From Pseudomonas syringae (GTDB lineage: Bacteria > Pseudomonadota > Gammaproteobacteria > Pseudomonadales > Pseudomonadaceae): a DNA stretch of 61,072 bases. Below the pieces are notes generated by a model. The model ran no database searches, was not told where the DNA came from, and saw only the letters and a list, made by a program, of their open reading frames with translations. Positions 1-7,728 of the stretch are shown one piece after another. The DNA lies in contig NZ_WKCB01000027.1 in assembly GCF_021606685.1 (NCBI RefSeq), positions 1 to 61,072 of the forward strand, read 5' to 3'. The stretch's first letter is position 1, and each line of letters opens with the position of its first letter. The position numbers and the translations under genes were made by a program.

Positions 1-50
1 CACAGTGGCTTTGCGGTGTTCATACATTGTGTGTCTGGCACCGATCAAAT

Positions 51-75
51 GTGGGAGGGGGCTTGCTCCCGATTG
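51..75 (+). repeat. Single REP element
   Basis: A lone copy of the GTGGGAGGGGGCTTGCTCCCGA palindrome sits just downstream of the TetR gene that reads leftward. It can fold into a short GC-rich hairpin around the GGGGGCTTGCTCCC core. The partner copy that makes a doublet elsewhere in this window is not present within the bases available here. Confidence 0.85.
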
Positions 76-94
76 GCACAGGCGACTCGGTCTA

Positions 95-700
95 TCAATC
101 GGGCTCACACCCCTTGAGCACCAACCGAATAATCGTCTGCGCCGCCGCCTCATAATCCGCTTCATCGAGCTTGGCCTTGCCGGTCACTGCCGAGATCTGC
201 CAGTCAAAATCGGCGTAGGTCTGGGTCGCTGCCCAGATGCTGAACATCAGGTGATTGGGGTCTATGGCGGCGATCAGGCCGCGATCCACCCAGCTCTGAA
301 TGCAGTCGATATTGTGCTTGGCCTGGGCATTCAGCTGTTCGACCTGCTCGCTGCTCAGGTGCGGTGCGCCGTGCATGATTTCGCTGGCGAATACCTTGGA
401 GGCAAAGGGCAGGTCGCGTGAGATGCGGATTTTCGAGCGGATGTAATTACTCAACACTTCCTTGGGTTCGCCCTGCGGGTTAAAAGGCGTGGACGCGGCC
501 AGGATCGGCTCGATAATGCTTTCGAGCACCTCGCGGTAGAGGTTGTCCTTGGACTTGAAGTAGTAATAGACGTTGGGCTTGGGCAGCCCGGCCTTGGCGG
601 CGATGTCGCTGGTTTTGGTCGCGGCGAAGCCCTTGTCGGCAAACTCCTCGCTCGCCGCCCGCAGGATCTTTTCTTTGTTGCGCTCGCGAATGGTGCTCAT
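95..700 (-). CDS. TetR-family regulator, RutR-like
   Basis: A DNA-binding transcription factor of 201 residues. The N-terminal 50 or so residues are a TetR helix-turn-helix (ATKTSDIAAKAGLPKPNVYYYF), and the C-terminal part resembles the ligand domain of RutR/YcdC, including the stretch with SRDLPFASKVFASEIMHGAP and WAATQTYADFDWQ. RutR-type proteins respond to pyrimidines or related catabolites and control their degradation, so a pyrimidine-degradation regulator is a reasonable guess, but the target genes lie outside the window. I chose the start at the Met of MSTIRERN because it matches the family length; an upstream start would add 13 residues unlike the family. The gene stands alone, and its promoter must lie in 701-855. 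Confidence 0.85.
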   Translation of the reverse strand: MSTIRERNKEKILRAASEEFADKGFAATKTSDIAAKAGLPKPNVYYYFKSKDNLYREVLESIIEPILAASTPFNPQGEPKEVLSNYIRSKIRISRDLPFASKVFASEIMHGAPHLSSEQVEQLNAQAKHNIDCIQSWVDRGLIAAIDPNHLMFSIWAATQTYADFDWQISAVTGKAKLDEADYEAAAQTIIRLVLKGCEPD

Positions 701-819
701 AAACCAGAAGATTCCTTGCCAGGACAGGCGGTTGCGCATGGTAGCACCGGCTCTGCGCAGCGCTCAAGAAACCTGCCGGCGTGGCGTGGCGAGGTCGCCC
801 GCCGCTTGCGCAAGGGCTA

Positions 820-843
820 CAGCGCGTACTCTGCTACGCGCTG
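820..843. other. Perfect 9-bp stem hairpin
   Basis: Arms CAGCGCGTA and TACGCGCTG surround a 6-base loop between the TetR gene and the hrp-box gene, both on the minus strand. No T-run follows on the minus strand, so it is not a textbook terminator. It could be an operator for the TetR protein, whose promoter lies here. This is inference only. Confidence 0.4.
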
Positions 844-855
844 CAGCGATCAGCG

Positions 856-1758
856 TCAGTTGCTTAGTGCGCGATAGCCTTGTTGGCTGAATTCCACAAG
901 CTTCCTGGCCGGGGAGTTATCGAGGGTAAAGTCCTCTGGACTCAACGTTTCGCCCAGTAATTTATACGTACTATGGAAAGTGCCTTCGACCACTCCATTA
1001 TTGCGTTTGGGTTCGTCACCCACCGACTTGTCGATGTATTGAAGGACGCGCTCGGCATCTGCGGCGATATGCCTGCGAATGTGTTCGGGGAATTTGGGAT
1101 TGTTCCAATCCCCGCCGAGTACTTTCTGGAAGTCCTTCAGCACTGAGCTCGGGGTGGGTGCGTCGAACGCCTTGAACAGAGGGTTGGCGGTAATTTGCTC
1201 AAGGCTACGGTTGTCGCCAGGTGCCAGCCCGGCATGGGCGGTGGGGACGGTGTTCTGCGTTGGGGCCTGATTCAGGGGCTTGAGAACGCCATAACCCTTG
1301 GCGGCAAATTCGCGCACGCGGTCTTGTTCTGAAGGCTGTCCGGCTGTGGAAACATCGGACAGTTGCCCGTCGCCTCGTTGGTTGGGTTCAGCGTCAATAT
1401 GCTTCAAGACCTGTACCAAGTTGAACATGGCGTCGGCCCGGGATTCAAGGTCTCGATTAGAGAGGGAGAAGTCGCCAACATGGCGCTTGAGGTCATTAAG
1501 CAGTTCGCCCCGGCTCGCGCTCCCTCCTGGTGGGAAAGGGTTGCTCAACCACAATGGGCCAGAGTTGAGAATAGGATTGTCGTATTCGATCTCAAGCTCA
1601 GTACGCCTATCCCCCAAGGGCCTGCCACTCGGTGACGGCACTTGCGTGTTTCCCTCTACGCCCATGGCCGAAGCCGGTGCTTGTTTTGCTGCACTCGTGG
1701 CGGCGGACTGATTGCCAGGAAATTGGATCGTGTCAAGGCGCGGACTATTAATGTGCAT
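856..1758 (-). CDS. Candidate type III effector behind an hrp box
   Basis: I do not recognise the family. The 300-residue product has no signal peptide or membrane segment. Its first 50 residues are rich in Ser, Gln, Ala and Pro with few charges, as in many type III secretion signals, although Asp9 departs from the usual rule of no acidic residue in the first 12. Residues about 71-160 and 191-298 look like a diverged tandem duplication: each has an N-P-(F/L) start, a helix ending in D-(L/F), a (V/L)L-(K/Q)-(H/Y)-ID segment, and ends in F-x2-(K/Q)-GY. The start at 1758 follows AAGGTAAC; an in-frame upstream Met at 1785 has no good ribosome site. A perfect HrpL box lies 99 bases upstream. Two hand-counted 60-base blocks gave 52-53% GC against 62% for a block in the next gene, suggesting transfer. 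Effector status is inference; the box is direct observation. Confidence 0.65.
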   Translation of the reverse strand: MHINSPRLDTIQFPGNQSAATSAAKQAPASAMGVEGNTQVPSPSGRPLGDRRTELEIEYDNPILNSGPLWLSNPFPPGGSASRGELLNDLKRHVGDFSLSNRDLESRADAMFNLVQVLKHIDAEPNQRGDGQLSDVSTAGQPSEQDRVREFAAKGYGVLKPLNQAPTQNTVPTAHAGLAPGDNRSLEQITANPLFKAFDAPTPSSVLKDFQKVLGGDWNNPKFPEHIRRHIAADAERVLQYIDKSVGDEPKRNNGVVEGTFHSTYKLLGETLSPEDFTLDNSPARKLVEFSQQGYRALSN

Positions 1759-2079
1759 GTTTGTTACCTTGAATTGAATGTGCATCGTCGGAAATAAGGT
1801 GCTGAGTGGACGCTTCATTTCCTGTCAATTTGAACGCGAGACTTTTTGGTTCGAGTTTATGTGGCGTTGTCGAGTCAGGTGGTTCCGGAGAGTGCGGTGG
1901 TTTCTTCGTAGGCTGAAGCAGGAGGTTTGCGCTTTGAGCTGAAGGAAAAGTGACCTCACCCAAGCCGCCACTGCGCTACTGGCCTCCTGGAATTGATCGG
2001 CAGCCTGGGCAGTGCAGGCTCGCTTCCCTGAACGTCGCCGCGTTATATTCGCGGCACTCTCACCGCAGGAATGTCCTCC
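1759..2079. other. Divergent intergenic region with hrp box
   Basis: This 321-base gap separates the candidate effector from the DUF808 gene. It holds the hrp box on the minus strand. A sequence duplication places ATGCACATT at both 1785 and 1758 on the minus strand, giving two in-frame start candidates. I saw no clear sigma-70 promoter for the plus-strand gene and no other structure. Confidence 0.5.
1858..1886 (-). promoter_or_regulatory. hrp box (HrpL sigma-factor promoter)
   Basis: On the minus strand the sequence reads GGAACC, 16 bases, CCACATA. This fits the published HrpL consensus GGAACC-N15/16-CCACNNA with no mismatch. It points at the gene starting at 1758, with 99 bases between the box and the start codon, a normal distance for HrpL-driven genes in P. 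syringae and in P. fluorescens strains that carry a type III system. Confidence 0.85.
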
Positions 2080-2994
2080 ATGGCAGGAAGCAGCTTACTG
2101 GTACTGATCGACGACATCGCCGCTGTGCTCGACGATGTGGCGTTGATGACAAAAATGGCGGCGAAGAAGACCGCCGGTGTACTGGGTGATGACCTGGCGC
2201 TCAATGCCCAGCAAGTCTCCGGCGTGCGCGCCGAGCGCGAAATACCCGTGGTGTGGGCAGTGGCGAAGGGTTCGTTCGTCAATAAGCTGATCCTGGTGCC
2301 GGCCGCCCTGTTGATCAGCGCGTTCGCGCCCTGGGCCGTCACGCCGCTGTTGATGCTCGGCGGTGCCTACCTGTGCTTCGAGGGTTTCGAAAAGCTGGCC
2401 CATAAGTTTCTCCACAGCAAGGCCGAGGATCAGGCCGAGCATGCACAACTGACAGAGGCTGTGGCAGACCCCGCAACCGATCTGGTGGCCTTCGAAAAGG
2501 ACAAGATCAAAGGCGCGATCCGCACCGACTTCATCCTCTCCGCCGAAATCATCGCCATCACCCTCGGCACCGTGGCCGATGCGCCGCTGATGCAGCAGGT
2601 GATCGTGTTGTCGGGCATTGCGATTGTCATGACCATCGGCGTGTACGGGCTGGTTGCCGGTATCGTCAAGCTCGATGATCTGGGCCTGTGGCTCACCCAG
2701 AAGCCTGGCCAGGCGGCGCGCAGTATCGGCGGCGCCATCCTGCGCGCGGCACCTTACATGATGAAAAGCTTGTCGGTGATCGGCACGGCGGCGATGTTCC
2801 TGGTGGGCGGTGGGATTCTCACTCACGGGGTGCCGGTGGTGCATCACTGGATCGAGACCGTCAGCCAGGGCGCGGGCGGCGTGGCGTGGTTGGTGCCGCC
2901 GCTGCTGAATGCGGTGGTGGGAATTATCGCGGGTGCGCTCGTACTGGCGGTGGTCAGTGTGGTCGGCAAGACCTGGAAAACGCTCAGGGCATAA
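2080..2994 (+). CDS. yedI: DUF808 inner-membrane protein, YedI-like
   Basis: A polytopic inner-membrane protein of 304 residues closely resembling E. coli YedI (start MAGSSLL-LxDDIA, then [20 protein letters not shown]). The molecular function is unknown. Hydrophobic segments are visible near residues 70-105, 150-205, 230-250 and 270-295. I placed the start at the second ATG (2080): it matches the YedI N-terminus and puts AGGA nine bases upstream, whereas the first ATG (2071) touches the AGGA. The gene is monocistronic and ends at a strong bidirectional terminator shared with mlaA. Confidence 0.88.
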   Translation: MAGSSLLVLIDDIAAVLDDVALMTKMAAKKTAGVLGDDLALNAQQVSGVRAEREIPVVWAVAKGSFVNKLILVPAALLISAFAPWAVTPLLMLGGAYLCFEGFEKLAHKFLHSKAEDQAEHAQLTEAVADPATDLVAFEKDKIKGAIRTDFILSAEIIAITLGTVADAPLMQQVIVLSGIAIVMTIGVYGLVAGIVKLDDLGLWLTQKPGQAARSIGGAILRAAPYMMKSLSVIGTAAMFLVGGGILTHGVPVVHHWIETVSQGAGGVAWLVPPLLNAVVGIIAGALVLAVVSVVGKTWKTLRA

Positions 2995-3004
2995 GGGGTG
3001 GGCA

Positions 3005-3039
3005 CAAAAAAAGGCCATTCAATCGAATGGCCTTTTTTT
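3005..3039. terminator. Bidirectional rho-independent terminator
   Basis: Perfect arms of AAAAAAAGGCCATTC and its complement flank the loop AATC, so A/T runs lie on both sides. It serves the DUF808 gene on the plus strand and mlaA on the minus strand. Confidence 0.92.
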
Positions 3040-3050
3040 GTGGGTCTTGC

Positions 3051-3839
3051 TTACTCGGCAATCTGCAACTTGCGCGATTCCGTATAGATGTAGCGCACCT
3101 TCTCATACTCGAACGGCGAGTTCATCTGGCCGTAGCGGAAGCTGGTCTGGTAGCGCTTGTCGACCGCGCGCAGGGCCCAGACTTCCGGGTGGTTGGAGCT
3201 GACTTCCGCTACGTTGAGGAAGTTGATCTGATTTTCAGCGGTGTAATCCACCAGCAGCCCGGTGGTGTCACGCAGGTTCGACGGCCCGAAGACCGGTAGC
3301 ACCAGGTAAGCGCCGCTGGGCACGCCGTAGAAGCCAAGGGTCTGGCCGAAGTCTTCGCTTTGGCGCGGCAGGCCCATGGCGGTCGCCGGGTCCCACAGGC
3401 CGGCGATGCCGATGGTGGTGTTGAGCAGCAGGCGTCCGGTGGTTTCCAGGGAGCGGTGGCCCTTGAGTTGCAGCAGGCTGTTCAACAGGTTGGGCACGTC
3501 GCCCAGGTTGTTGAAGAAGTTGCTGACGCCGGTGCGCAGGAAGCTTGGGGTCACGTAGGTGTAGCCGTTGACTACCGGCAGGAACACCCATTGGTCGAAG
3601 CGGTAGTTGAAGTGGTACACGCGGCGGTTCCACGACTCCAGCGGGTCATACACGTTCAGGGCGTTGACGGACGAGCGTTCAAATTCACGTTGGTCCAGGC
3701 CCGGGTTGAACTTGAGCTTGGTCAGCGGTTCCTTGAACCCATCGGAGCCCGCCACAGTCGGCTCGTGGGCCTTGCTGTTGTCGGCATTGGCCACGCCTGC
3801 GCACATCAAGGCAGCAAGCAGCAGAAGATATTTAGCCAC
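3051..3839 (-). CDS. mlaA: MlaA/VacJ-family phospholipid transport protein
   Basis: MlaA is the outer-membrane part of the Mla system, which removes mislocalised phospholipid from the outer leaflet and hands it to periplasmic MlaC. The 262-residue protein has the family hallmarks: YDPLESWNRRVYxFNY, NNLGDVPNLLNSLLQLK, LLNTTIGIAGLWDPA and DFGQTLGxYGVPSGAYLVLP. The N-terminus is a signal peptide, but the only Cys (residue 13, context ALMC) lacks a small residue before it, so there is no canonical lipobox; cleavage after ANA is more likely. It overlaps the upstream hydrolase gene by 8 bases and is probably translationally coupled to it. The remaining mla genes are not in the window. Confidence 0.92.
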   Translation of the reverse strand: MAKYLLLLAALMCAGVANADNSKAHEPTVAGSDGFKEPLTKLKFNPGLDQREFERSSVNALNVYDPLESWNRRVYHFNYRFDQWVFLPVVNGYTYVTPSFLRTGVSNFFNNLGDVPNLLNSLLQLKGHRSLETTGRLLLNTTIGIAGLWDPATAMGLPRQSEDFGQTLGFYGVPSGAYLVLPVFGPSNLRDTTGLLVDYTAENQINFLNVAEVSSNHPEVWALRAVDKRYQTSFRYGQMNSPFEYEKVRYIYTESRKLQIAE

Positions 3840-5130
3840 GGAAGAACTCCAGCATGGCGTCGGCGTTGACGCGGTAATTGAGGTTGCCGCAATGGCCGCC
3901 CAGCGGGTAGACGGTCAAGCGATCGCCGAAGGTTTTACGCAGGAAACCGAGGTCGCCAGGGCCGAGGATCACGTCGTCGGCGTTGTGCATGACGGCGATT
4001 TTCGGGTTGGTGTGCAGGTAGTCCTGGAGGGCGTACAGGCTGACCTGGTCGACCAGTTGCAGCAGGCTGCCGCCGTCGGAGCGCGCACGCCACATCGGAA
4101 TCACTTGTTCGGTGAGGTAGCAGTCGAAGTCGCATTGCAGCGCACGCTTGAGGAACGGCGTAAGGCTGGTGCCTTCGGTGATCGGGTATTTCGGCGGGAT
4201 GATCAGGCCGCGGCGGTTGATCAAGTCCGAGGTAAAGGCAATGTCGGCGGCCGAGAAGCGGAACGAGGTGCCGATCAGCATGGCCATCTGTTCGTTGGTC
4301 AGGTGCTGCTTGGACTGCTGGAAGTCATAGAGCAGGGCGTCGTTGAGGTCGATATAGCCCTTTTGCTGGAAGTAACGGGTCAGCTTGTTCAGCACCAGCT
4401 CATAAAAAGTGGTGGTGTTATTGATGCCCTTGACCTCGGTCTGTACCAGCTTGTCGAGGTTGGTGATCGAGGTGTAGAGGTTGACCGGCGGGTTGAGCAG
4501 CAGCACTTTCTTGAAGTTGAAACTGCGGCGTGTCTCGTCCAGCTTGCTCACGAACGCCGCGTCCAACGCACCCAGGCTGTAGCCAGTGAGGTAGAAATCG
4601 GTGACCGGCAGCGAGGCGTTCTGCGCACGCACGGCCTGCATCACGCGGTACATGTCTTCGGCATCTTCCTGGCTGATGCCGGGGGTGGCAAAGCGCGAAG
4701 CCGAGGCGATGAAGTCGAAGCTGGTTGGCGAAGACAGCTGCACCACGTGGTAGCCGGCCTGGTAATACAGCTTTTTCAGGTATTCGTTGATGCTGCTGTC
4801 GAACCGCGCACCGGTGCCGGCGATCAGGAAGATCAGCGGTGCAGCGCGGTCTTGCTTGGCGATGCGGTACGTGAGCTTCTTCACCGCCCAGAAGTTGTCC
4901 GGCAGGCTGAACTCGCGCTCGGGACGCATGTTCAGGGTGTAGTCGGACTGGTTGATCTCGTCATTGCTCGGCAAGGTGGGCCTGAGGTCTGGCGGCGTGG
5001 TGGCGATGGTCGCTTCGAACGGATTGGTCAAAGGGAAGCCATAGGTGGCTGGGTCGACGTCGACGGCCAGTGCTGACGCACTCAAAAAAAGGCTGCCCAG
5101 CAAGGCAGCGCAGCGCAAGGAACGGAGCAT
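3832..5130 (-). CDS. Secreted alpha/beta hydrolase, upstream of mlaA
   Basis: A 432-residue protein with an N-terminal signal peptide (cleavage near ASALA). It has a serine-hydrolase fold: the nucleophile elbow is GYSLG, a plausible acid is in HNADD, and the His is in GGHCG near the C-terminus. The substrate is unknown. Its overlap with mlaA suggests a role in envelope lipid handling, for example hydrolysing phospholipid or acyl chains in the periplasm, but this is inference from context. I believe orthologues next to mlaA are conserved in Pseudomonas. The two genes read leftward from a promoter in 5131-5366. Confidence 0.75.
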   Translation of the reverse strand: MLRSLRCAALLGSLFLSASALAVDVDPATYGFPLTNPFEATIATTPPDLRPTLPSNDEINQSDYTLNMRPEREFSLPDNFWAVKKLTYRIAKQDRAAPLIFLIAGTGARFDSSINEYLKKLYYQAGYHVVQLSSPTSFDFIASASRFATPGISQEDAEDMYRVMQAVRAQNASLPVTDFYLTGYSLGALDAAFVSKLDETRRSFNFKKVLLLNPPVNLYTSITNLDKLVQTEVKGINNTTTFYELVLNKLTRYFQQKGYIDLNDALLYDFQQSKQHLTNEQMAMLIGTSFRFSAADIAFTSDLINRRGLIIPPKYPITEGTSLTPFLKRALQCDFDCYLTEQVIPMWRARSDGGSLLQLVDQVSLYALQDYLHTNPKIAVMHNADDVILGPGDLGFLRKTFGDRLTVYPLGGHCGNLNYRVNADAMLEFFRG

Positions 5131-5366
5131 GACTTAATCCCTAAGAGGAAACGTGCTGAATGAAGTTCGCAGGCTATGACCACCGCGTTGCCACCGAAGT
5201 GCCAGCTCTCGGCACGAAAAATCGGAAAATAACGTAGGAATCGGGGTAATAGTAGCCAGACGATACACTTTGGCACGCATACCTGAACACTTATTGTATG
5301 TATGCACCTTGCTAAAGGCCGCCGGGGCATTAAGCTGAGCGCCGTTTTTGCCTATCGGAGTGCCCC

Positions 5367-5735
5367 ATGTCCCGTCGCTTGCCGTTGATATTGCTGCTTA
5401 TTGCCCTGCCATTGTGGTTGGCTGCCAGTTATGGCGCGCGTTACGGTTTTATGGAGGATGGCCGCTGGGTCGGCCTGTGTGCCGATGACGCCAGCCGCTG
5501 GGAATGCCAACTGCGCGCGAACCTGGGGTTGATGATTCACTTCAAGGTGCTGGGGTGGGCGGCATTGGTGTCGGCGGTGCTGGCGTTTTTTGTGCCGGGC
5601 CGTGCAGGTTGGGGGTTGGCAGTGCTGGGGATGGTGTTCGGGTTGCCGGCGTTGGCGTTGTACAACACCACGTTAGCGGTGTTTGCGGTGGTGATTGCAG
5701 GGTTGCGGTTGGTCAGGAAGCCTCGGGTTGCCTGA
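5367..5735 (+). CDS. Small inner-membrane protein, unknown function
   Basis: I do not recognise this 122-residue protein. It has three or four hydrophobic segments (about residues 5-22, 50-72, 77-95 and 97-112) and a short loop with two Cys (GLCADD, RWECQ) that could form a disulfide. The start ATG follows a CGGAG ribosome site. The second half of the gene has few C residues in third codon positions and runs into a REPIN eight bases after the stop codon. It is transcribed alone, divergent from the hydrolase-mlaA operon. Confidence 0.7.
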   Translation: MSRRLPLILLLIALPLWLAASYGARYGFMEDGRWVGLCADDASRWECQLRANLGLMIHFKVLGWAALVSAVLAFFVPGRAGWGLAVLGMVFGLPALALYNTTLAVFAVVIAGLRLVRKPRVA

Positions 5736-5742
5736 CAGGGCA

Positions 5743-5838
5743 TCATCGGGGGCAAGCCCCCTCCCACATTTGACTGTATTCACACGTTGAAATGTGTGAA
5801 CCCGGTCCAGTGTGGGAGGGGGCTTGCCCCCGATGGCG
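5743..5838. repeat. REP doublet (REPIN), head-out
   Basis: Two inverted copies at about 5743-5768 and 5813-5838 have their GTGGGAG ends facing inwards, the reverse of the commoner order in this window. The second copy ends four bases before the stop codon of the GH17-type gene. Confidence 0.9.
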
Positions 5839-5841
5839 CTG

Positions 5842-7395
5842 TTAAGCCTTACGCACCCGCAAGCAACGCCACAAGGCTGCAACCATCAACAGACTTACTA
5901 CCGCCCAACCCCACGCCTGTTGATTCAACAGACCTTCGCGGTACAGCTGCGGCGCAATTCCAGCACCGATGATAAACGCCAGCAGCGCGATTTCCCGACG
6001 CGGTCCGGTCACCGGCCGCACCAGGTACACCAACGCCGGCAACACCAGCGCCGCACTCGGAAAGCTGCGGTAGCGCGGGTCAAATACCAACGACAGCATC
6101 ATCACCGCGCCGGCAAACCCGGCGATAGCCACCAGCCAGCCCGCGCGGCGTTCCAGCCGATTGAACGCCTGTTCGCGCCAACCCTCCCGAGCGCTCAATG
6201 CCAGCGCGGCGTGGGCCAGCACCAGCAGGTTCAATCCCATCAGCAGGCCTGCCCATACCCATTCATCATTGAAGCGCGCGGTCACGCGGGTCAGTTCGGC
6301 CCACGTGCCAATGGAGCAGGCGGCCACCGCACCCAGCAGTGGCAGAGCGAGCGCCGCACGAGTGCTACGAACACGACCGCCAAGCACCAGCGTACCCAGC
6401 AGAATGATCCCGCCCACGCCCAGCCACAGCGGCCAGTACGGCACATTGGTCACCGGCCCGGCGAGGATGCCCTTGTCCTGACGGTCCGCATCAAACAAGC
6501 CCCAATACCCGCCGACCGCACCTTCACTGGCGCGTTTCCACGGCTGGTCAAAGGCTTCGATCAGGTTGTAGTGCCAGCCATTGGCCTCGGCCATGGCCAC
6601 GAAACCGCGCATGAACTTGGCCTCGTTGACCCGGCTCGGCACCGCTGTTTCGCGCTGGCGGCCTTCGCTGGGCCAGCCGGTTTCGCCGATCATCACGTCT
6701 TTGGGCGCAAATTTGTGACCGAATGTCTGGCGTACATCGCCCACGTGCTTGAGGGCCTGGTCGATGCCCGAAGGGTCATCTTCCCAATACGGCAGCAGGT
6801 GGATGGTGAGGAAATCCACGGCCGGGGCGATTTCCGGGTGTTGCAGCCAGAACTCCCAGACGTCGGCATACGTGACCGGCTGCTTGATCTGGCTTTTTAC
6901 CTTATGGATCAGCTTCACCAGTTGCGTGGCGGTGACTTCCTTGCGCAGCAGCGCTTCGTTGCCGACGATCACTGAGGTCACCACGTCGGGGTGGGCGTTG
7001 GCAGCAGCGATCAGCTCGTCGATTTCTTTTTCGGTGGCCACCGGGTCACTGCTGACCCAGGCGCCGGCCATCAGCTTCAAGCCATGCTTGCGCGCCATGT
7101 CCGGCAGGGCTTCCAGGCCAGTCATGGAGTAGGTGCGAATGCATTCGAAACGCGTGGCCAGCAAGGCCAGGTCGGCGTCCATGCGCTCGGGGCGCAGCGT
7201 GAACGGTTGGTCGAAGGGCGATTGGTCTTTGTCGAACGGCGTATAGGACGCACATTGCAGCTTGTGGCTGGCGCTCGCGACGTCGGGCAGCACCACCGGG
7301 CGGCCGAGACCATACCAGTAGCCGACAAGGGCCAGCAGGCCGAGGATCAGAGCGAAACAATAGGGCAGGGCAGGGAAGCGGGCATTCGCGGGCAT
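5842..7395 (-). CDS. GH17-type beta-1,3-glucan enzyme, membrane-anchored
   Basis: A 517-residue protein. It has an N-terminal membrane anchor, then a periplasmic glycoside-hydrolase-17-like domain of roughly 290 residues, then six to seven hydrophobic segments. Visible catalytic motifs are VGNEALLR (acid/base Glu) and IGETGWPS (nucleophile Glu). In pseudomonads, membrane-bound GH17 domains act as beta-1,3-glucan transglycosylases linked to cyclic or branched glucan synthesis, so this enzyme probably remodels periplasmic glucan. No glucan synthase is next to it. The start is uncertain: I used MPANARF; MRAFAPP at 7428 is an alternative with GGTAAG just ahead. Confidence 0.82.
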   Translation of the reverse strand: MPANARFPALPYCFALILGLLALVGYWYGLGRPVVLPDVASASHKLQCASYTPFDKDQSPFDQPFTLRPERMDADLALLATRFECIRTYSMTGLEALPDMARKHGLKLMAGAWVSSDPVATEKEIDELIAAANAHPDVVTSVIVGNEALLRKEVTATQLVKLIHKVKSQIKQPVTYADVWEFWLQHPEIAPAVDFLTIHLLPYWEDDPSGIDQALKHVGDVRQTFGHKFAPKDVMIGETGWPSEGRQRETAVPSRVNEAKFMRGFVAMAEANGWHYNLIEAFDQPWKRASEGAVGGYWGLFDADRQDKGILAGPVTNVPYWPLWLGVGGIILLGTLVLGGRVRSTRAALALPLLGAVAACSIGTWAELTRVTARFNDEWVWAGLLMGLNLLVLAHAALALSAREGWREQAFNRLERRAGWLVAIAGFAGAVMMLSLVFDPRYRSFPSAALVLPALVYLVRPVTGPRREIALLAFIIGAGIAPQLYREGLLNQQAWGWAVVSLLMVAALWRCLRVRKA

Positions 7396-7728
7396 GGTCG
7401 GCTTATCTGGGGGAGCAAAGGCGCGCATCTTACCCGGAATTGCCCCGTCCCAGTGGGGCTGCATAATTTTGACATGCAAAGTTCGGGCGGGATTTGGTCG
7501 CCAAGTCCTACAAAGCGTCCTGCTGGCTATGTGATGTCGTTTCTTGCTTGCATGAGGTCGCTGACAGAGCAGGTCGATGGCGCCGGCAGGTTGATTATCG
7601 AAGTGTCAGCACTCCACTGATGTCGCCGCCACCGGATCGATGCGCGTGAAGGGGGCGCGGGTGCACCACATAACAACAGGTTGACGTCGCTCGGCATCCG
7701 CCGGGCGCAGCACTTTCGGGGAAGTACG
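7396..7728. other. Divergent promoter region, no gene seen
   Basis: This 333-base gap lies between the leftward GH17 gene and the rightward betX-like gene, so it should hold both promoters. I see a short GCCCC/GGGGC stem near 7452-7470 and the sequence AACAACAG near 7675, which is one base off the Crc/Hfq CA motif. No operator or RNA gene can be supported. Confidence 0.4.

Noticed and set aside
573..890. 105-codon ORF antisense to the TetR gene
   Set aside because: Overlaps the well-supported regulator and has no features of its own.
3607..5076. 489-codon open frame antisense to mlaA and the hydrolase gene
   Set aside because: No recognisable motif, and it runs opposite to two convincing genes with signal peptides.
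5743..5838. REP doublets considered as terminators or CRISPR repeats
   Set aside because: They lack T-runs and are scattered pairs rather than a regularly spaced array; sequence and pairing fit REPINs. The same applies to the other doublets.
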